DNA from: Desmonostoc muscorum LEGE 12446
GTDB lineage: Bacteria > Cyanobacteriota > Cyanobacteriia > Cyanobacteriales > Nostocaceae
Direction of reading: 5' to 3'
DNA length: 64,000 bases
NCBI RefSeq assembly: GCF_015207005.2
Contig: NZ_JADEXS020000001.1
Coordinates: 5,286,001-5,350,000 of the forward strand
The notes under the pieces were generated by a model that saw only the letters and a program-made list of their open reading frames with translations, made no database searches and was not told where the DNA came from. Below, in pieces: positions 18,088 to 26,281 of the stretch (its first letter is position 1; each line of letters opens with the position of its first letter). The translations under genes were made by a program, and so were the position numbers.

Positions 18088-19827
18088 ATGATCCACCACA
18101 TAATTGGTAAATTATTACAAGGCCGTTACCAAATTGTCCAAAGCTTGGGAGCAGGGGTGTTTGGACAAACATACATTGCCCTAGATGTAGATTACCCAGA
18201 CAATCCCAAATGCGTAGTTAAACAGATCAAAGTTAACAGTTTTGAATCTAACTACTTGGACACACTGAGGCTACTGTTTTTAACTGAAACTGAAACTCTC
18301 AAGCTTTTAGGAAGCCATCAGCAAATTCCTGAATTTATCGCCTGCTTTGAAGAAAACAAGCGATTTTATTTGGTGCAAGAATATATTGAAGGACATGCGC
18401 TAACTGCGGAATTACCCATCAGTCAAGAGTGGGGGTGTTTGTGGAGTGAAAGCGAAGTTGTAGAATTTTTATTAGATGTCTTAAGTATTCTAGAATTTGT
18501 TCATTCTCAAGGTGTTATTCATTGCGATATTAAACCAGAAAATTTAATTAGACGCGGTGTTGATGGCAAATTAGTTTTAATTGATTTTGGCTCAATCCAG
18601 TCGATTGATTTTGGCATAGGTGCGGAATTGCCTATTCATACAATTCCCGTCACTTCATTGGGGTACATACCACCAGAACAATTTATTGGTGAAACACAGC
18701 CCAATAGTGATATTTATGCTTTGGGAATGATTGCTATCCAGGCTTTAACAGGACTAGAACCACTACAATTAAAGGCTGATCCTCATACTAATGAGATTAT
18801 TTGGCGTTCTCCAAACACGCCAGTTAATGATTATTTAGCGGCTGTTCTCAGCCAAATGATCCGCTACGATTACCAAAACCGCTTTCAGTCTGCGGGTGAA
18901 GTTCTGCGGGTTCTCAAACAAATGATCTGGGAACCTCAGCCAGCAGATGATAAATTTTCTTTAGAAACGACGATTGAAGATGATAATTTTAATAATCCTG
19001 CTTCTAGAAAATTATCGCCGTTATTCACAGGAATGAAAATAGGGCTAGCAGCTAATTCTTTGTTGATGGGATTTGGTGTATATTCTTTAATTAATAGTTC
19101 ACCTGCGTACTCAGAAACAGAAACTTTATCTCAAGCAACAAAAGAATATCAAGCGGGGGATTTACAAGAGGCACTGGCACTAGTTAAATCTATTCCCTCC
19201 CACAGCAATATTTATCCAGAAGCTCAAGCCACAATCGAAGAATGGCAAGAACAATGGCAACTAGCTGCACAACAATACCAAATAGCTTTAGCAGCTTCTT
19301 ATGAAAGTAGATGGTCAGATGTTCTTGATGCGGTTCGTCAAATTCCAGATATTTTATACTGGCAATCTAAAACAGATAAATTAGTTAAACAAGCATACAT
19401 CAATATTGAAGCACAAACCCAAGATTTATTAGCTAAAGCTTACGAAAGTGCCAACATAAAAGATTTTTCTATGGCATTACAATATTTGCGCCAAATTCCT
19501 AAAGAAAGTTCTGCTGGCGCTATAGTTCAAGACAAATTGGCTGAATATAATCGCAAGCGGCAAATCAGAGCAGCTTACTTTTTAAATAAAGCTTACCATC
19601 AAGCATCTATTGGTAATTTTAGTAGGGCTGTAAAGTTCCTGAAAAATATTCCCAAAGATACTTTAGTTTACGCTGAAGCTCAAGTTAAATTGAATGAGTA
19701 TACTCGAAAGCAACGTGTGCTGGCTGAACATCAAAGGGTAGCTTCTGCAAAAAGAACAAATTCATCTTTCCCTAAAAACATTCTAATTCTGAATTCTGTT
19801 AGCGCAGCGGGGCGTAGCCCATTCTGA
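18088..19827 (+). CDS. Ser/Thr protein kinase with C-terminal repeat region
   Basis: Residues 8-285 are a Hanks-type kinase: glycine loop LGAGVFGQTY, Lys45 in VVKQI, catalytic loop VIHCDIKPEN (D147) and DFG at 166-168. The usual HRD Arg is Cys146, so this is a non-RD kinase that may not need activation-loop phosphorylation. A membrane segment (GLAANSLLMGFGVYSLI, about 336-355) separates it from an outward domain with three degenerate alpha-helical repeats containing LLAKAYESANIKDFSMALQYLRQIPKE-type motifs. The last 15 codons run into a dispersed repeat (TTAGCGCAGCGGGGCGTAGC) also found near 61843, so the native C-terminus is extended or replaced. Confidence 0.9.
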   Translation: MIHHIIGKLLQGRYQIVQSLGAGVFGQTYIALDVDYPDNPKCVVKQIKVNSFESNYLDTLRLLFLTETETLKLLGSHQQIPEFIACFEENKRFYLVQEYIEGHALTAELPISQEWGCLWSESEVVEFLLDVLSILEFVHSQGVIHCDIKPENLIRRGVDGKLVLIDFGSIQSIDFGIGAELPIHTIPVTSLGYIPPEQFIGETQPNSDIYALGMIAIQALTGLEPLQLKADPHTNEIIWRSPNTPVNDYLAAVLSQMIRYDYQNRFQSAGEVLRVLKQMIWEPQPADDKFSLETTIEDDNFNNPASRKLSPLFTGMKIGLAANSLLMGFGVYSLINSSPAYSETETLSQATKEYQAGDLQEALALVKSIPSHSNIYPEAQATIEEWQEQWQLAAQQYQIALAASYESRWSDVLDAVRQIPDILYWQSKTDKLVKQAYINIEAQTQDLLAKAYESANIKDFSMALQYLRQIPKESSAGAIVQDKLAEYNRKRQIRAAYFLNKAYHQASIGNFSRAVKFLKNIPKDTLVYAEAQVKLNEYTRKQRVLAEHQRVASAKRTNSSFPKNILILNSVSAAGRSPF

Positions 19828-19830
19828 CTC
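19801..19830 (+). repeat. dispersed repeat supplying the kinase C-terminus
   Basis: TTAGCGCAGCGGGGCGTAGC followed by CCATTCTG occurs here in-frame with the end of the kinase gene and again at about 61843-61870 in an intergenic region, each beside CTGAATTCTG-like short repeats. Confidence 0.7.
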
Positions 19831-19861
19831 CTGAATTCTGCTACATCATGTCCGGTTGAAT

Positions 19862-21157
19862 TTATCGGATCGGTAGCTCAATGATAAACTCTAGACCTTC
19901 ACCTGGTTTGGAATGGTATGTGAGCTTGCCGTGATGATTATTCACCACAATTTGATAAGCAATAGATAGACCAAGCCCTGTTCCTTTACCAATGGGTTTT
20001 GTTGTGTAAAAGGCATCGAATATTTTTGTTTCATCTGTTTTGCTGATACCTGAGCCATTGTCGGCAATTCTTAAAATAACTTGCTCTGCAATTACCTCTG
20101 TTTTGATTTTAATCACACCAGGATATTGAGCAATTTGTTTAAAGTTTTTATTTTTATGTGTTTCTTCAATTGCATCGATCGCATTAGAAATTAAATTCAT
20201 AAAAACCTGATTAATTTCGCCAGGAAAACACTCAATGGGAGGCAAGTTTCCATATTCTTTAATTATTTGGATGGCTGGGCGATCGGCGTTTGCTTTAAAC
20301 CGATGTCCGAGAATGAGTAGAGTACTTTCTATACCTTCATGCAAGTTAGCTAGTTTCTTACCAGCTTCTCTATGCCGTGAGAAGTTGTTCAAAGATGAGA
20401 CAATTTCTATAACGCGATTTGTTCCGACTTGCATGGATTGAATGATTTTAAATAAATCATTTAGCAAAAATTCGATTTCGCTTTTTTGAATTGCCGTTTT
20501 AATTTCCTCTGGTGGTTCTGGCAGATATTTTTGATAGAGATGCAGTAAACTAACTATCTCCTGTACATACTTTTCCACAAAATTTAAGTTGCCAGCTATA
20601 AAATTGATGGGATTATTAACTTCATGAGCAATTCCTGCTGTCAGCTGACCTAAAGCTGCTACCTTTTCTGCTTGAATCAGTTGAGTTTGAGTCTGTTGTA
20701 ATTCGGCATTTTTAGCGATTAAGGTTTTCGTCAAATTTCTCAGCTTGAGGTGATTTTCGATCCGCACCAAGACTTCTTCATACTGAAAAGGTTTGGTAAT
20801 GTAGTCTACAGCTCCCAATTGCAAACCTTTGATTTTATCAGCAGTTTTTGCAAGACCTGTCATAAAAATCACCGGAATATCTTGGAAACGAGGATTACTT
20901 TTTAGCTGTTTACAGATTTCAAAACCATCTAAACCAGCCATCATTATATCCAGCAAGATTAAATCAGGTAAATCATCATTTTCTAATAGCCCAAGGGCTT
21001 TCTCACCGCTGCCTGCTGCCCAAACTTCAAACCCACATCGATCCAGAAAGCTGGATAAAACTTGTAAATTTGCAAGGTTATCCTCAACGACTAAAACAAT
21101 TCCCCTGGAAGGAGTGTAACCCTGCGAATTTTTTTGGTCTCCAATAGTCGTTTTCAT
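19862..21157 (-). CDS. receiver-histidine kinase
   Basis: Residues 18-140 are a receiver (VVEDN, phospho-acceptor D70 in LILLDIMMAG, T100, K122 in TKPF). After a coiled helix (QTQTQLIQAEKVAALGQL) comes the HisKA motif with H178 in AGIAHEVNNPINF, a form typical of the HisKA_4-like AtoS/NtrB group, then a long four-helix insert and HATPase_c (NLISNAIDAIEE, DNGSGIS, GKGTGLGLSIAYQIV). Its ATG overlaps the TGA of the upstream decayed kinase frame (ATGA at 21154-21157), showing it was once the second gene of an operon. Likely cytosolic. Confidence 0.9.
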   Translation of the reverse strand: MKTTIGDQKNSQGYTPSRGIVLVVEDNLANLQVLSSFLDRCGFEVWAAGSGEKALGLLENDDLPDLILLDIMMAGLDGFEICKQLKSNPRFQDIPVIFMTGLAKTADKIKGLQLGAVDYITKPFQYEEVLVRIENHLKLRNLTKTLIAKNAELQQTQTQLIQAEKVAALGQLTAGIAHEVNNPINFIAGNLNFVEKYVQEIVSLLHLYQKYLPEPPEEIKTAIQKSEIEFLLNDLFKIIQSMQVGTNRVIEIVSSLNNFSRHREAGKKLANLHEGIESTLLILGHRFKANADRPAIQIIKEYGNLPPIECFPGEINQVFMNLISNAIDAIEETHKNKNFKQIAQYPGVIKIKTEVIAEQVILRIADNGSGISKTDETKIFDAFYTTKPIGKGTGLGLSIAYQIVVNNHHGKLTYHSKPGEGLEFIIELPIR

Positions 21158-21531
21158 ACTGTTCCCACCGCATATTGAGTCAAGAAACTGAAGATTAAAT
21201 CTTCATCAAATTGCCTTGCTAGTTGGCGTAGTTAGCGAGCAAATAACGCGGAGGTTGTGTCTGTTTCTTCTAACCGAGAAGCCCAATCTTTAACGATGGA
21301 GTCTGGCTTGAGGGCGATCGCTTTTTGTAAACCTTCTTGACCGTTGCTGGCTTCAACTACATAAAGACTCACTGGTTGCAGTAAGTTTGTAATCACTGTG
21401 CAATTCTACCAGCGATCGTCAACCATCAGGATAGCGTAAAGGCTACCCTCAAAACCAATGATTTGTTTATCCGATGCAGCCATTGCAGACTTTACACCAG
21501 AAGCTAATCCCCTGACCAATTTGACTTTTCC
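21154..21531 (-). pseudogene. relic of a hybrid histidine kinase (receiver fragment)
   Basis: One minus-strand frame reads through this gap with only two stops. It gives SDKQIIGFEGSLYAILMVDDRW, then TAG, then VITNLLQPVSLYVVEASNG and QEGLQKAIALKPDS, which match the linker and first half of receivers in Nostoc hybrid kinases. It then jumps to RLEETDTTSALFAR, TAA, LRQLARQFDEDLIFSFLTQY, which resembles the C-terminal tail of such kinases. The middle of the receiver, with its phospho-acceptor Asp, is deleted. Its stop overlaps the ATG of the next kinase gene. I infer decay of a once-functional first gene of the operon. Confidence 0.7.
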
Positions 21532-21601
21532 TCATGTCCCGCTATCAGTCCTAGCTAAGGGACTTCCAAAAAATAAATTATCCCAAATTATTTGTACATT
21601 T

Positions 21602-21629
21602 GTAGGGGCGCATAGCTATGCGCCCCTAC
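21602..21629. repeat. 28-nt perfect palindrome of the GTAGGGGC family, copy 1
   Basis: Arms GTAGGGGCGCATAG and CTATGCGCCCCTAC meet without a loop. Related palindromes occur at 39601-39629, 53401-53428 and 56272-56299, sharing the outer GTAGGGGC/GCCCCTAC and differing inside. All are intergenic. This copy is 29 bp after the stop of the kinase gene at 21658 (minus strand) and could serve as its terminator. Confidence 0.85.
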
Positions 21630-21657
21630 GACGGGATGTTGTTTTAACTGGAAGTCC

Positions 21658-23787
21658 CTAAGGTGTCGTCTGCGGTGGATTTGTGGGATTAGCAATTGGG
21701 GTAATTGGCACAATTGTAGGCTTTGGTTTTTCGTTTTGTAGTTGAATTTGGGCTTGGTCGCGGGCGTTTATTGCTTGGTGGTAATCAGGCTTATATTTTA
21801 TTGCTCGGTTATAAGAAATAATTGCATCTTGATAGCGTTGCAAATTTAATAGAGCATTGCCTCTACTATACCAGCTTTCGTAATGGTCTGGTTTATAACG
21901 AACTGCTCTATCATAAGATGCGATCGCATCTTCATATTTTTGCAAAATGAATTGCGAATTCCCCAAGTTATACCAAAGTTGATAATCGTTTTTCTTAAAA
22001 TTTGCGGCTTTATTATACGATTCTATTGCTGCTTCATAACGTTGGCTTTGATGCATTGACCAGCCCATATTATACCATGCTTGATAATTACTGGAGTTAT
22101 ATTTAATTACTTGATTAAAAGATTCAATTGCTTCGGGGTAACGTTGTAAATTCATGAGTATATTACCTCTAGACAACCAAGCTTGATAAAAATTTGGCTT
22201 GTATTGTACTGCTTTGTCATAAGCTGTAAACGCATCTTTATAGCGTTGTAAATTGACTAGGGCGTTCGCCGAATTGTACCAAGCTGACACGTAGTCTGGT
22301 TTGAATTCAACGGCTTTTTCATAAGCTGCGATCGCGTCACTATATCGTTTTAAATTCTGGAAAGCTAATCCTTTTTTATACCAAGCTTCAAAATCATCTC
22401 CTTTAAATTCAATCGCTTTTTCATAAGATGCAATTGCTTGGTCATATTGCCTTAAATTACTGAAAGCATCTCCTTTGGCATTCCAAACTTGGGAATTTTG
22501 ATTATTTAATTCTAAGGCTTTGTTAAAAGAAGCGATCGCTTCTTGATATCGCTCTAAATTATCCAATACCAAACCTCGTCCAATCCAAGCTTCTAAATAA
22601 TCAGGCTTGATTTGAATTGCTTTGTCATAGGCCGCTAAAGCATCTTTATATTTTTTCAATTGAGAAAGCGTTTTACCTTGACCATTCCATCCTTGAGCAT
22701 AATCTGGTCTAATATTAACTGCTTTTTCATATACTGCTAACGCTTCTTGATAACGTTGCAAATCAAAAAGCGTATTTCCTTGTTTAGATAATTCTTTAGC
22801 ATTCTTAGAATTAACGTGATTTAAAATCAATATTGATGCTATTCCACTCACACCAATCAAAAATATTGCCAACAACAATTTACCCAATATGCCTTTTTTG
22901 GGTTGAGCATTTTTTATCTTATTTGGTGGTGAAATAGGAGTCAAAGCTATTGTTTCAGCGGGTGGCTGTGTTAACTCTTGCAGCGCTTTTAATGCTACTG
23001 TTGCTGAAGGGTAACGTTGTCGAAAATCATAGCACACCATTCTATCTAAAAGTTGAGCAAATTCTGGTGTGACTGTGGTTTTATTCTGCCAGATAATTTC
23101 ATTAGTATCCGGATCTTTGACTATTTCTTCAGGAGATAATCCAGTGAGGGCTTGAATAGCAATTATCCCCGTAGCATAGATATCACTGCTTAATTTTGGC
23201 GTACCATGAGCTTGTTCGCCAGGAATATATCCAGGTGTACCGATCGCAACAGTACATTGAGTTGTACCTTGGGGAGTAATAACTTGGGTAGCAATTTGTT
23301 TAACTGCCCCAAAATCAATTAAGATTAACTTGCCATCAGCAGCACGTCTGAGAATATTTCGCGGATTGACATCACGATGAATTACATTTTGTTGATGGAC
23401 AAATTCTAAGATTGTCAAAATTTCTTGTAGAAGTGAAATTACCTCGTCTTGACTCCAGGTTTTCCCTGCTATTAATTCTTCACTGAGATCGTGACCTTCA
23501 ATCAATTCCTGTACGAGATAAAACTCGGCGTTTTCTTCAAAATAAGCTAAAAGTTGGGGAATGCGATCGTGAGTGCCTAATTTATACAAAACTTGAGCTT
23601 CTGTATCAAATAAACGCCTCGCAGTTTCCAAAGTTACTGGATCATTTGCTTGGGGCTTGAGTTTCTTAACCACACATTGAGGCGTACCAGGTAATTGAGT
23701 ATCATAAGCAACAAAAGTTTCGCCAAAACCCCCACCTCCCAAGTTACTAATAATTTGGTATCTTCCAACAAGTGTGTTTCCCAGCAT
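21658..23787 (-). CDS. Ser/Thr protein kinase with membrane segment and about 10 TPRs
   Basis: The start is placed at the ATG at 23787 (MLGNTLVGRYQI); the 73 codons before it are translations of GGGGGATGA and CCAATGACTA tandem repeats. Residues 9-270 form a Hanks kinase: LGGGGFGETF, Lys41 in VVKKL, HRDVNPRN (D139), DFG at 158-160 and GTPGYIPGEQ. A single membrane span (about 303-323) leads to around ten 34-residue TPRs (331-680) with regular AIASYEKAIEFKPDYVSAWYN-like spacing, ending in a Pro/Thr-rich tail. The TPR part probably faces outward and binds partners or signal. Divergent from the rhomboid-like gene. Confidence 0.9.
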   Translation of the reverse strand: MLGNTLVGRYQIISNLGGGGFGETFVAYDTQLPGTPQCVVKKLKPQANDPVTLETARRLFDTEAQVLYKLGTHDRIPQLLAYFEENAEFYLVQELIEGHDLSEELIAGKTWSQDEVISLLQEILTILEFVHQQNVIHRDVNPRNILRRAADGKLILIDFGAVKQIATQVITPQGTTQCTVAIGTPGYIPGEQAHGTPKLSSDIYATGIIAIQALTGLSPEEIVKDPDTNEIIWQNKTTVTPEFAQLLDRMVCYDFRQRYPSATVALKALQELTQPPAETIALTPISPPNKIKNAQPKKGILGKLLLAIFLIGVSGIASILILNHVNSKNAKELSKQGNTLFDLQRYQEALAVYEKAVNIRPDYAQGWNGQGKTLSQLKKYKDALAAYDKAIQIKPDYLEAWIGRGLVLDNLERYQEAIASFNKALELNNQNSQVWNAKGDAFSNLRQYDQAIASYEKAIEFKGDDFEAWYKKGLAFQNLKRYSDAIAAYEKAVEFKPDYVSAWYNSANALVNLQRYKDAFTAYDKAVQYKPNFYQAWLSRGNILMNLQRYPEAIESFNQVIKYNSSNYQAWYNMGWSMHQSQRYEAAIESYNKAANFKKNDYQLWYNLGNSQFILQKYEDAIASYDRAVRYKPDHYESWYSRGNALLNLQRYQDAIISYNRAIKYKPDYHQAINARDQAQIQLQNEKPKPTIVPITPIANPTNPPQTTP

Positions 23788-23839
23788 CTCGTTTGCCCAG
23801 TATAAGTGCGATGCGATCTGATTTCGATTCTGCCACAGG

Positions 23840-24013
23840 TTAAGGGGGAGTGGAGAGATGAGGGGGATGAGGGGGATGAGGGGGATGAGGGAGATGAGGG
23901 AGATGAGGGAGACGCGGCGACGCGGCGACGCAAAGAAAAACCAATGACTAATGACTAATGACCAATGACTAATGACTAATGACCAATGACTAATGACTAA
24001 TAACAAATGACAA
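23840..24013. repeat. short tandem repeats (GGGGGATGA and CCAATGACTA types)
   Basis: Between the divergent kinase and rhomboid-like genes, 9-mers GGGGGATGA and GGGAGATGA run to about 23910, followed by two GCGGCGAC units, then heptamer-type ACTAATG/ACCAATG repeats from about 23940 to 24013. They occupy most of the shared promoter region and are translated in frame by an artefactual N-terminal extension of the kinase. Confidence 0.9.
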
Positions 24014-24017
24014 ATTT

Positions 24018-24725
24018 ATGATTCCTATTAGTGATAATATTCGTTGTTGGAATAAGCCGATAGTTAATTATTGGCTAATTGGCATTAATATTGCCGTATT
24101 TTTATGGGAACTGAAGCTAGAGTTTAGCAACGAATTGGGCTATTTTGTTAATAGTTGGGGGGTGATTCCTGCCCAGATTAGCGGGGCGATTACAAATGCT
24201 ATTTTTTTGAATTTTGCTGCTTGGATAGTTGTGCTTTGGCGTCTATTTTCGCTAATTGTTGGAATATTTTTGCACGGAAGTTTTAGTCAAATCTTGGGAA
24301 ATCTGCTATTTTTATGGGTTTTTGGTAAGACTGTAGAAAATATTCTCGGACATAAACGCTATCTGGGATTGTACTTGGCGGCTGGTGTTGTGACGGGTGT
24401 GGCACAAATTCTGGCTCAACCGAGTTTGACAGTACCATTGATTGGGGCTAATGGGGCGATCGCAGCTGTTTTAGGAGCCTATATCATCAAGTTTCCTCAA
24501 GTCAAAATTTACTCAGTTTTGCCGCTAATAATTTTGTATATCCCCCTTGAAGTTCCAGCCTTTTTCTATGTATTTTGGTGGTTTGTTCAACAGCTATTTT
24601 ATGGTATTGGTAGTTTAAATATTCCCCCCTTTGGTGTAAATCAATCTGGCGTTATTTACTGGGGTCAGGTTGTAGGATTACTTTTTGGTGCAGGTTTCAT
24701 GCGATTTAGAACCTTTGTCAGGTGA
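24018..24725 (+). CDS. rhomboid-family membrane protein without catalytic dyad (pseudoprotease)
   Basis: A 235-aa protein with about six membrane spans and rhomboid landmarks: FLHGSFSQILGNLLFLWVFGKTVENILG (residues 84-111) and GANGAIAAVLGAY (143-155). In active rhomboids the latter reads GxSG; here the nucleophile Ser is Asn145. The partner His in the last span (normally ..H..G) is Gln217 in YWGQVVG. Both changes are clear in the DNA (GCTAATGGG and GGTCAGGTT). The fold is intact and the frame open, so it is probably an expressed pseudoprotease that binds or escorts membrane proteins. Loss of function by drift is the alternative. Confidence 0.85.
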   Translation: MIPISDNIRCWNKPIVNYWLIGINIAVFLWELKLEFSNELGYFVNSWGVIPAQISGAITNAIFLNFAAWIVVLWRLFSLIVGIFLHGSFSQILGNLLFLWVFGKTVENILGHKRYLGLYLAAGVVTGVAQILAQPSLTVPLIGANGAIAAVLGAYIIKFPQVKIYSVLPLIILYIPLEVPAFFYVFWWFVQQLFYGIGSLNIPPFGVNQSGVIYWGQVVGLLFGAGFMRFRTFVR

Positions 24726-25072
24726 CTCGATTTTAGATTTTAGATTTACCAATTGAATAATTTATTTGTTGGGCTTCTCTTACTCAATCCAAAATCCAAA
24801 ATTTAAAATCTAAAATTCAGAGATATGAAGATTGTAGGTTTCACAAATTCAATAAAATTGCTATATGTCTTTTGGCTGAAATTCCTCAGCTAGTCTCGCT
24901 GAAAAAAGTATACAGCCAGCGACCATAATCATTACTGGGAGAGGATTTCACAATTTTTAATTTTAAATTGTTTCTGTGTCTTTTGATAGATTGTATTTTT
25001 TAACTGAAAAATTCATACTCATCAAACTAGGGGATGCCTACTCTTCAAGGCGGTATTGTTGAATTATGAGCG
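24726..25072. other. 347-bp gap with AAATCCAAAATC-type repeats
   Basis: Mirror-like short repeats (TTTTAGATTTTAGATTT near 24729 and AATCCAAAATCCAAAATTT near 24784) can pair with each other. No coding frame is visible apart from weak matches to kinase ends just before 25073. The stretch probably carries the promoter of the receiver gene. Confidence 0.5.
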
Positions 25073-25081
25073 GTGTGCAAG

Positions 25082-25624
25082 ATGCCAAATCTTAATATAA
25101 TGCATGGGAAAAAAGTTCAAGCCGAAAGTCTTGGAAAAGAATCGAATCCAACTGTCACCACCAACTTACCGCTTTTAGTCACAAATCAGCAGTTTGGATA
25201 TGAGGAAAATGAGTCTTTAATTTCTGAGTCTGATACCCCATTCCCCAGGGATACTCAAGTTTTGGTGGTGGACGATGAACCAGATATTCGTGATTTAGTA
25301 ACCTTTATTTTGCAAGATTATGGTGTAGAAGTAACCGCTGTAGCATCAGCACAAGATGCATTACAAGCACTGTCTGAGTCGATACCGGATGTTTTGATCA
25401 GTGATATTGGAATGCCAAAGACAGATGGTTATATGCTGATGCGTGAGGTGAGAAAGCGATCGCCCCAACAAGGAGGACACGTACCAGCGATCGCTCTCAC
25501 GGCTTATGCTGGGGAAATCAATCAGCAGCAAGCACTAGCAGCAGGGTTTCAGATGCATATCCCCAAACCAATAGATCCAGATGAATTAGTCAAGGCGATC
25601 GTTGGTTTAATTAACGCAAGCTGA
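25082..25624 (+). CDS. single receiver protein derived from a hybrid kinase tail
   Basis: From the ATG at 25082 (GTG at 25073 is an alternative) the protein has a receiver at residues 57-178: VLVVDDEPD, phospho-acceptor D108 in LISDIGMPK, T140 and K162 in PKPID. The 50 residues before it, IMHGKKVQAESLGKESN..TTNLPLL, match the end of a HATPase_c domain and linker of cyanobacterial hybrid kinases (HGG.V.AES.G.G..F.V.LPL). Thus this looks like the last third of a hybrid kinase that lost its sensor and catalytic parts, yet the receiver keeps all key residues and could work as a phosphate sink or adaptor. Confidence 0.85.
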   Translation: MPNLNIMHGKKVQAESLGKESNPTVTTNLPLLVTNQQFGYEENESLISESDTPFPRDTQVLVVDDEPDIRDLVTFILQDYGVEVTAVASAQDALQALSESIPDVLISDIGMPKTDGYMLMREVRKRSPQQGGHVPAIALTAYAGEINQQQALAAGFQMHIPKPIDPDELVKAIVGLINAS

Positions 25625-25640
25625 TACTATGTCCTACGTC

Positions 25641-25688
25641 TGCTGCTTTACTGCTAGACTCTGGATAGTCCCTATGCTTTCAAAAATT
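25641..25688 (+). repeat. direct repeat left of the toxin-antitoxin pair
   Basis: TGCTGCTTT.CTGCTAGACTCTGGAT.GTCCCTA..CTTTCAAAAATT is found here and at 26235-26281 with only a few differences. The right copy contains the last codons of the replication gene (minus strand, FESVGTSRV then TAG); this left copy encodes the similar FESIG followed by a frameshifted remainder. It is therefore a copy of the 3' end of the replication gene. Confidence 0.8.
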
Positions 25689-25916
25689 ATGGTATCTGTT
25701 GAGCAGATCATGAAACAAGCTTTAGCTTTGCCCAGTGCATCAAGAGCATTGTTGGTAGAGAAGCTGGTTGAAAGTCTTGAGTTTGATGTAGATGAAACAC
25801 TTCAAATGCTGTGGACAGATGCAGCCAAGAAGCGCAGAGATGAAGTCCGGAGTGGTGCAGTTAAACCAATTCCAGGAGAGGAAGCTTTAGCTAGGGCTAG
25901 ACAACTCCTAGAGTGA
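25689..25916 (+). CDS. antitoxin, addiction-module component type (TIGR02574-like)
   Basis: The start is set at ATG 25689 (MVSVEQIMKQALALP); the longer frame from 25629 would read through the direct repeat. The 75-aa protein has the pattern of the TIGR02574 antitoxin family: an N-terminal helix pair with LPSASRALLVEKLVESLE and a C-terminal part W.DAAKKRRDEVRSGAVKPIPGEEALARARQLL in which the linker wraps the toxin. Its TGA shares a base with the toxin ATG (TGATG at 25914-25918), so translation is coupled. It should neutralise the toxin and repress the operon. Confidence 0.85.
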   Translation: MVSVEQIMKQALALPSASRALLVEKLVESLEFDVDETLQMLWTDAAKKRRDEVRSGAVKPIPGEEALARARQLLE

Positions 25917-26227
25917 TGAAATACGTCTTTCACCCAGCAGCATTGACTGAATATAGTGAAGCCGTAGAGTTTTACGCAGAACGTCGGGTTGAATTAGCAC
26001 AGGCCTTTGTCAATTCCATTGAGGATGCTATTTTCCGAATCACTCAGTCGCCGACTCGCTGGGTTGTTGTTGAAGAAGACATTCGTCGATGTCTGACGCG
26101 CAAATTTCCATATGGAATTTTATACACTATTGAGGAAGATTACGTTTTGATTTTGGCAGTGATGCACTGTAGCCGCGAACCTGGATACTGGAAAGAGCGT
26201 GTTACAGAAAAACCATCTGATGGATAA
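25916..26227 (+). CDS. RelE/ParE-type toxin
   Basis: A 103-aa protein of the RelE/ParE superfamily: FHPAALTEYSEAVEFYAERRVELAQAFVNSIEDAIFRI forms the two long helices, followed by the strands DIRRCLTRKFPYGILYTIEEDYVLILAVMHCSREPGYWKERV typical of the family's C-terminal sheet with the RKFPY and HCSREPGYW motifs. Such toxins cut mRNA on the ribosome or poison gyrase; sequence alone does not decide. ATG 25916 overlaps the antitoxin stop; GTG 25913 is an alternative start. Confidence 0.85.
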   Translation: MKYVFHPAALTEYSEAVEFYAERRVELAQAFVNSIEDAIFRITQSPTRWVVVEEDIRRCLTRKFPYGILYTIEEDYVLILAVMHCSREPGYWKERVTEKPSDG

Positions 26228-26234
26228 ACTGAAC

Positions 26235-26281
26235 TGCTGCTTTCCTGCTAGACTCTGGATGTCCCTACACTTTCAAAAATT
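26235..26281 (+). repeat. direct repeat right of the toxin-antitoxin pair, overlapping the replication gene end
   Basis: This copy of the 47-48 bp direct repeat includes the stop and last nine codons of the replication gene at 26248. The pair of repeats delimits a 546-bp segment holding only the toxin-antitoxin genes. Confidence 0.8.

Noticed and set aside
21458..21661. 67-codon plus-strand frame
   Set aside because: It is the antisense of the decayed hybrid-kinase frame and ends in a palindrome.
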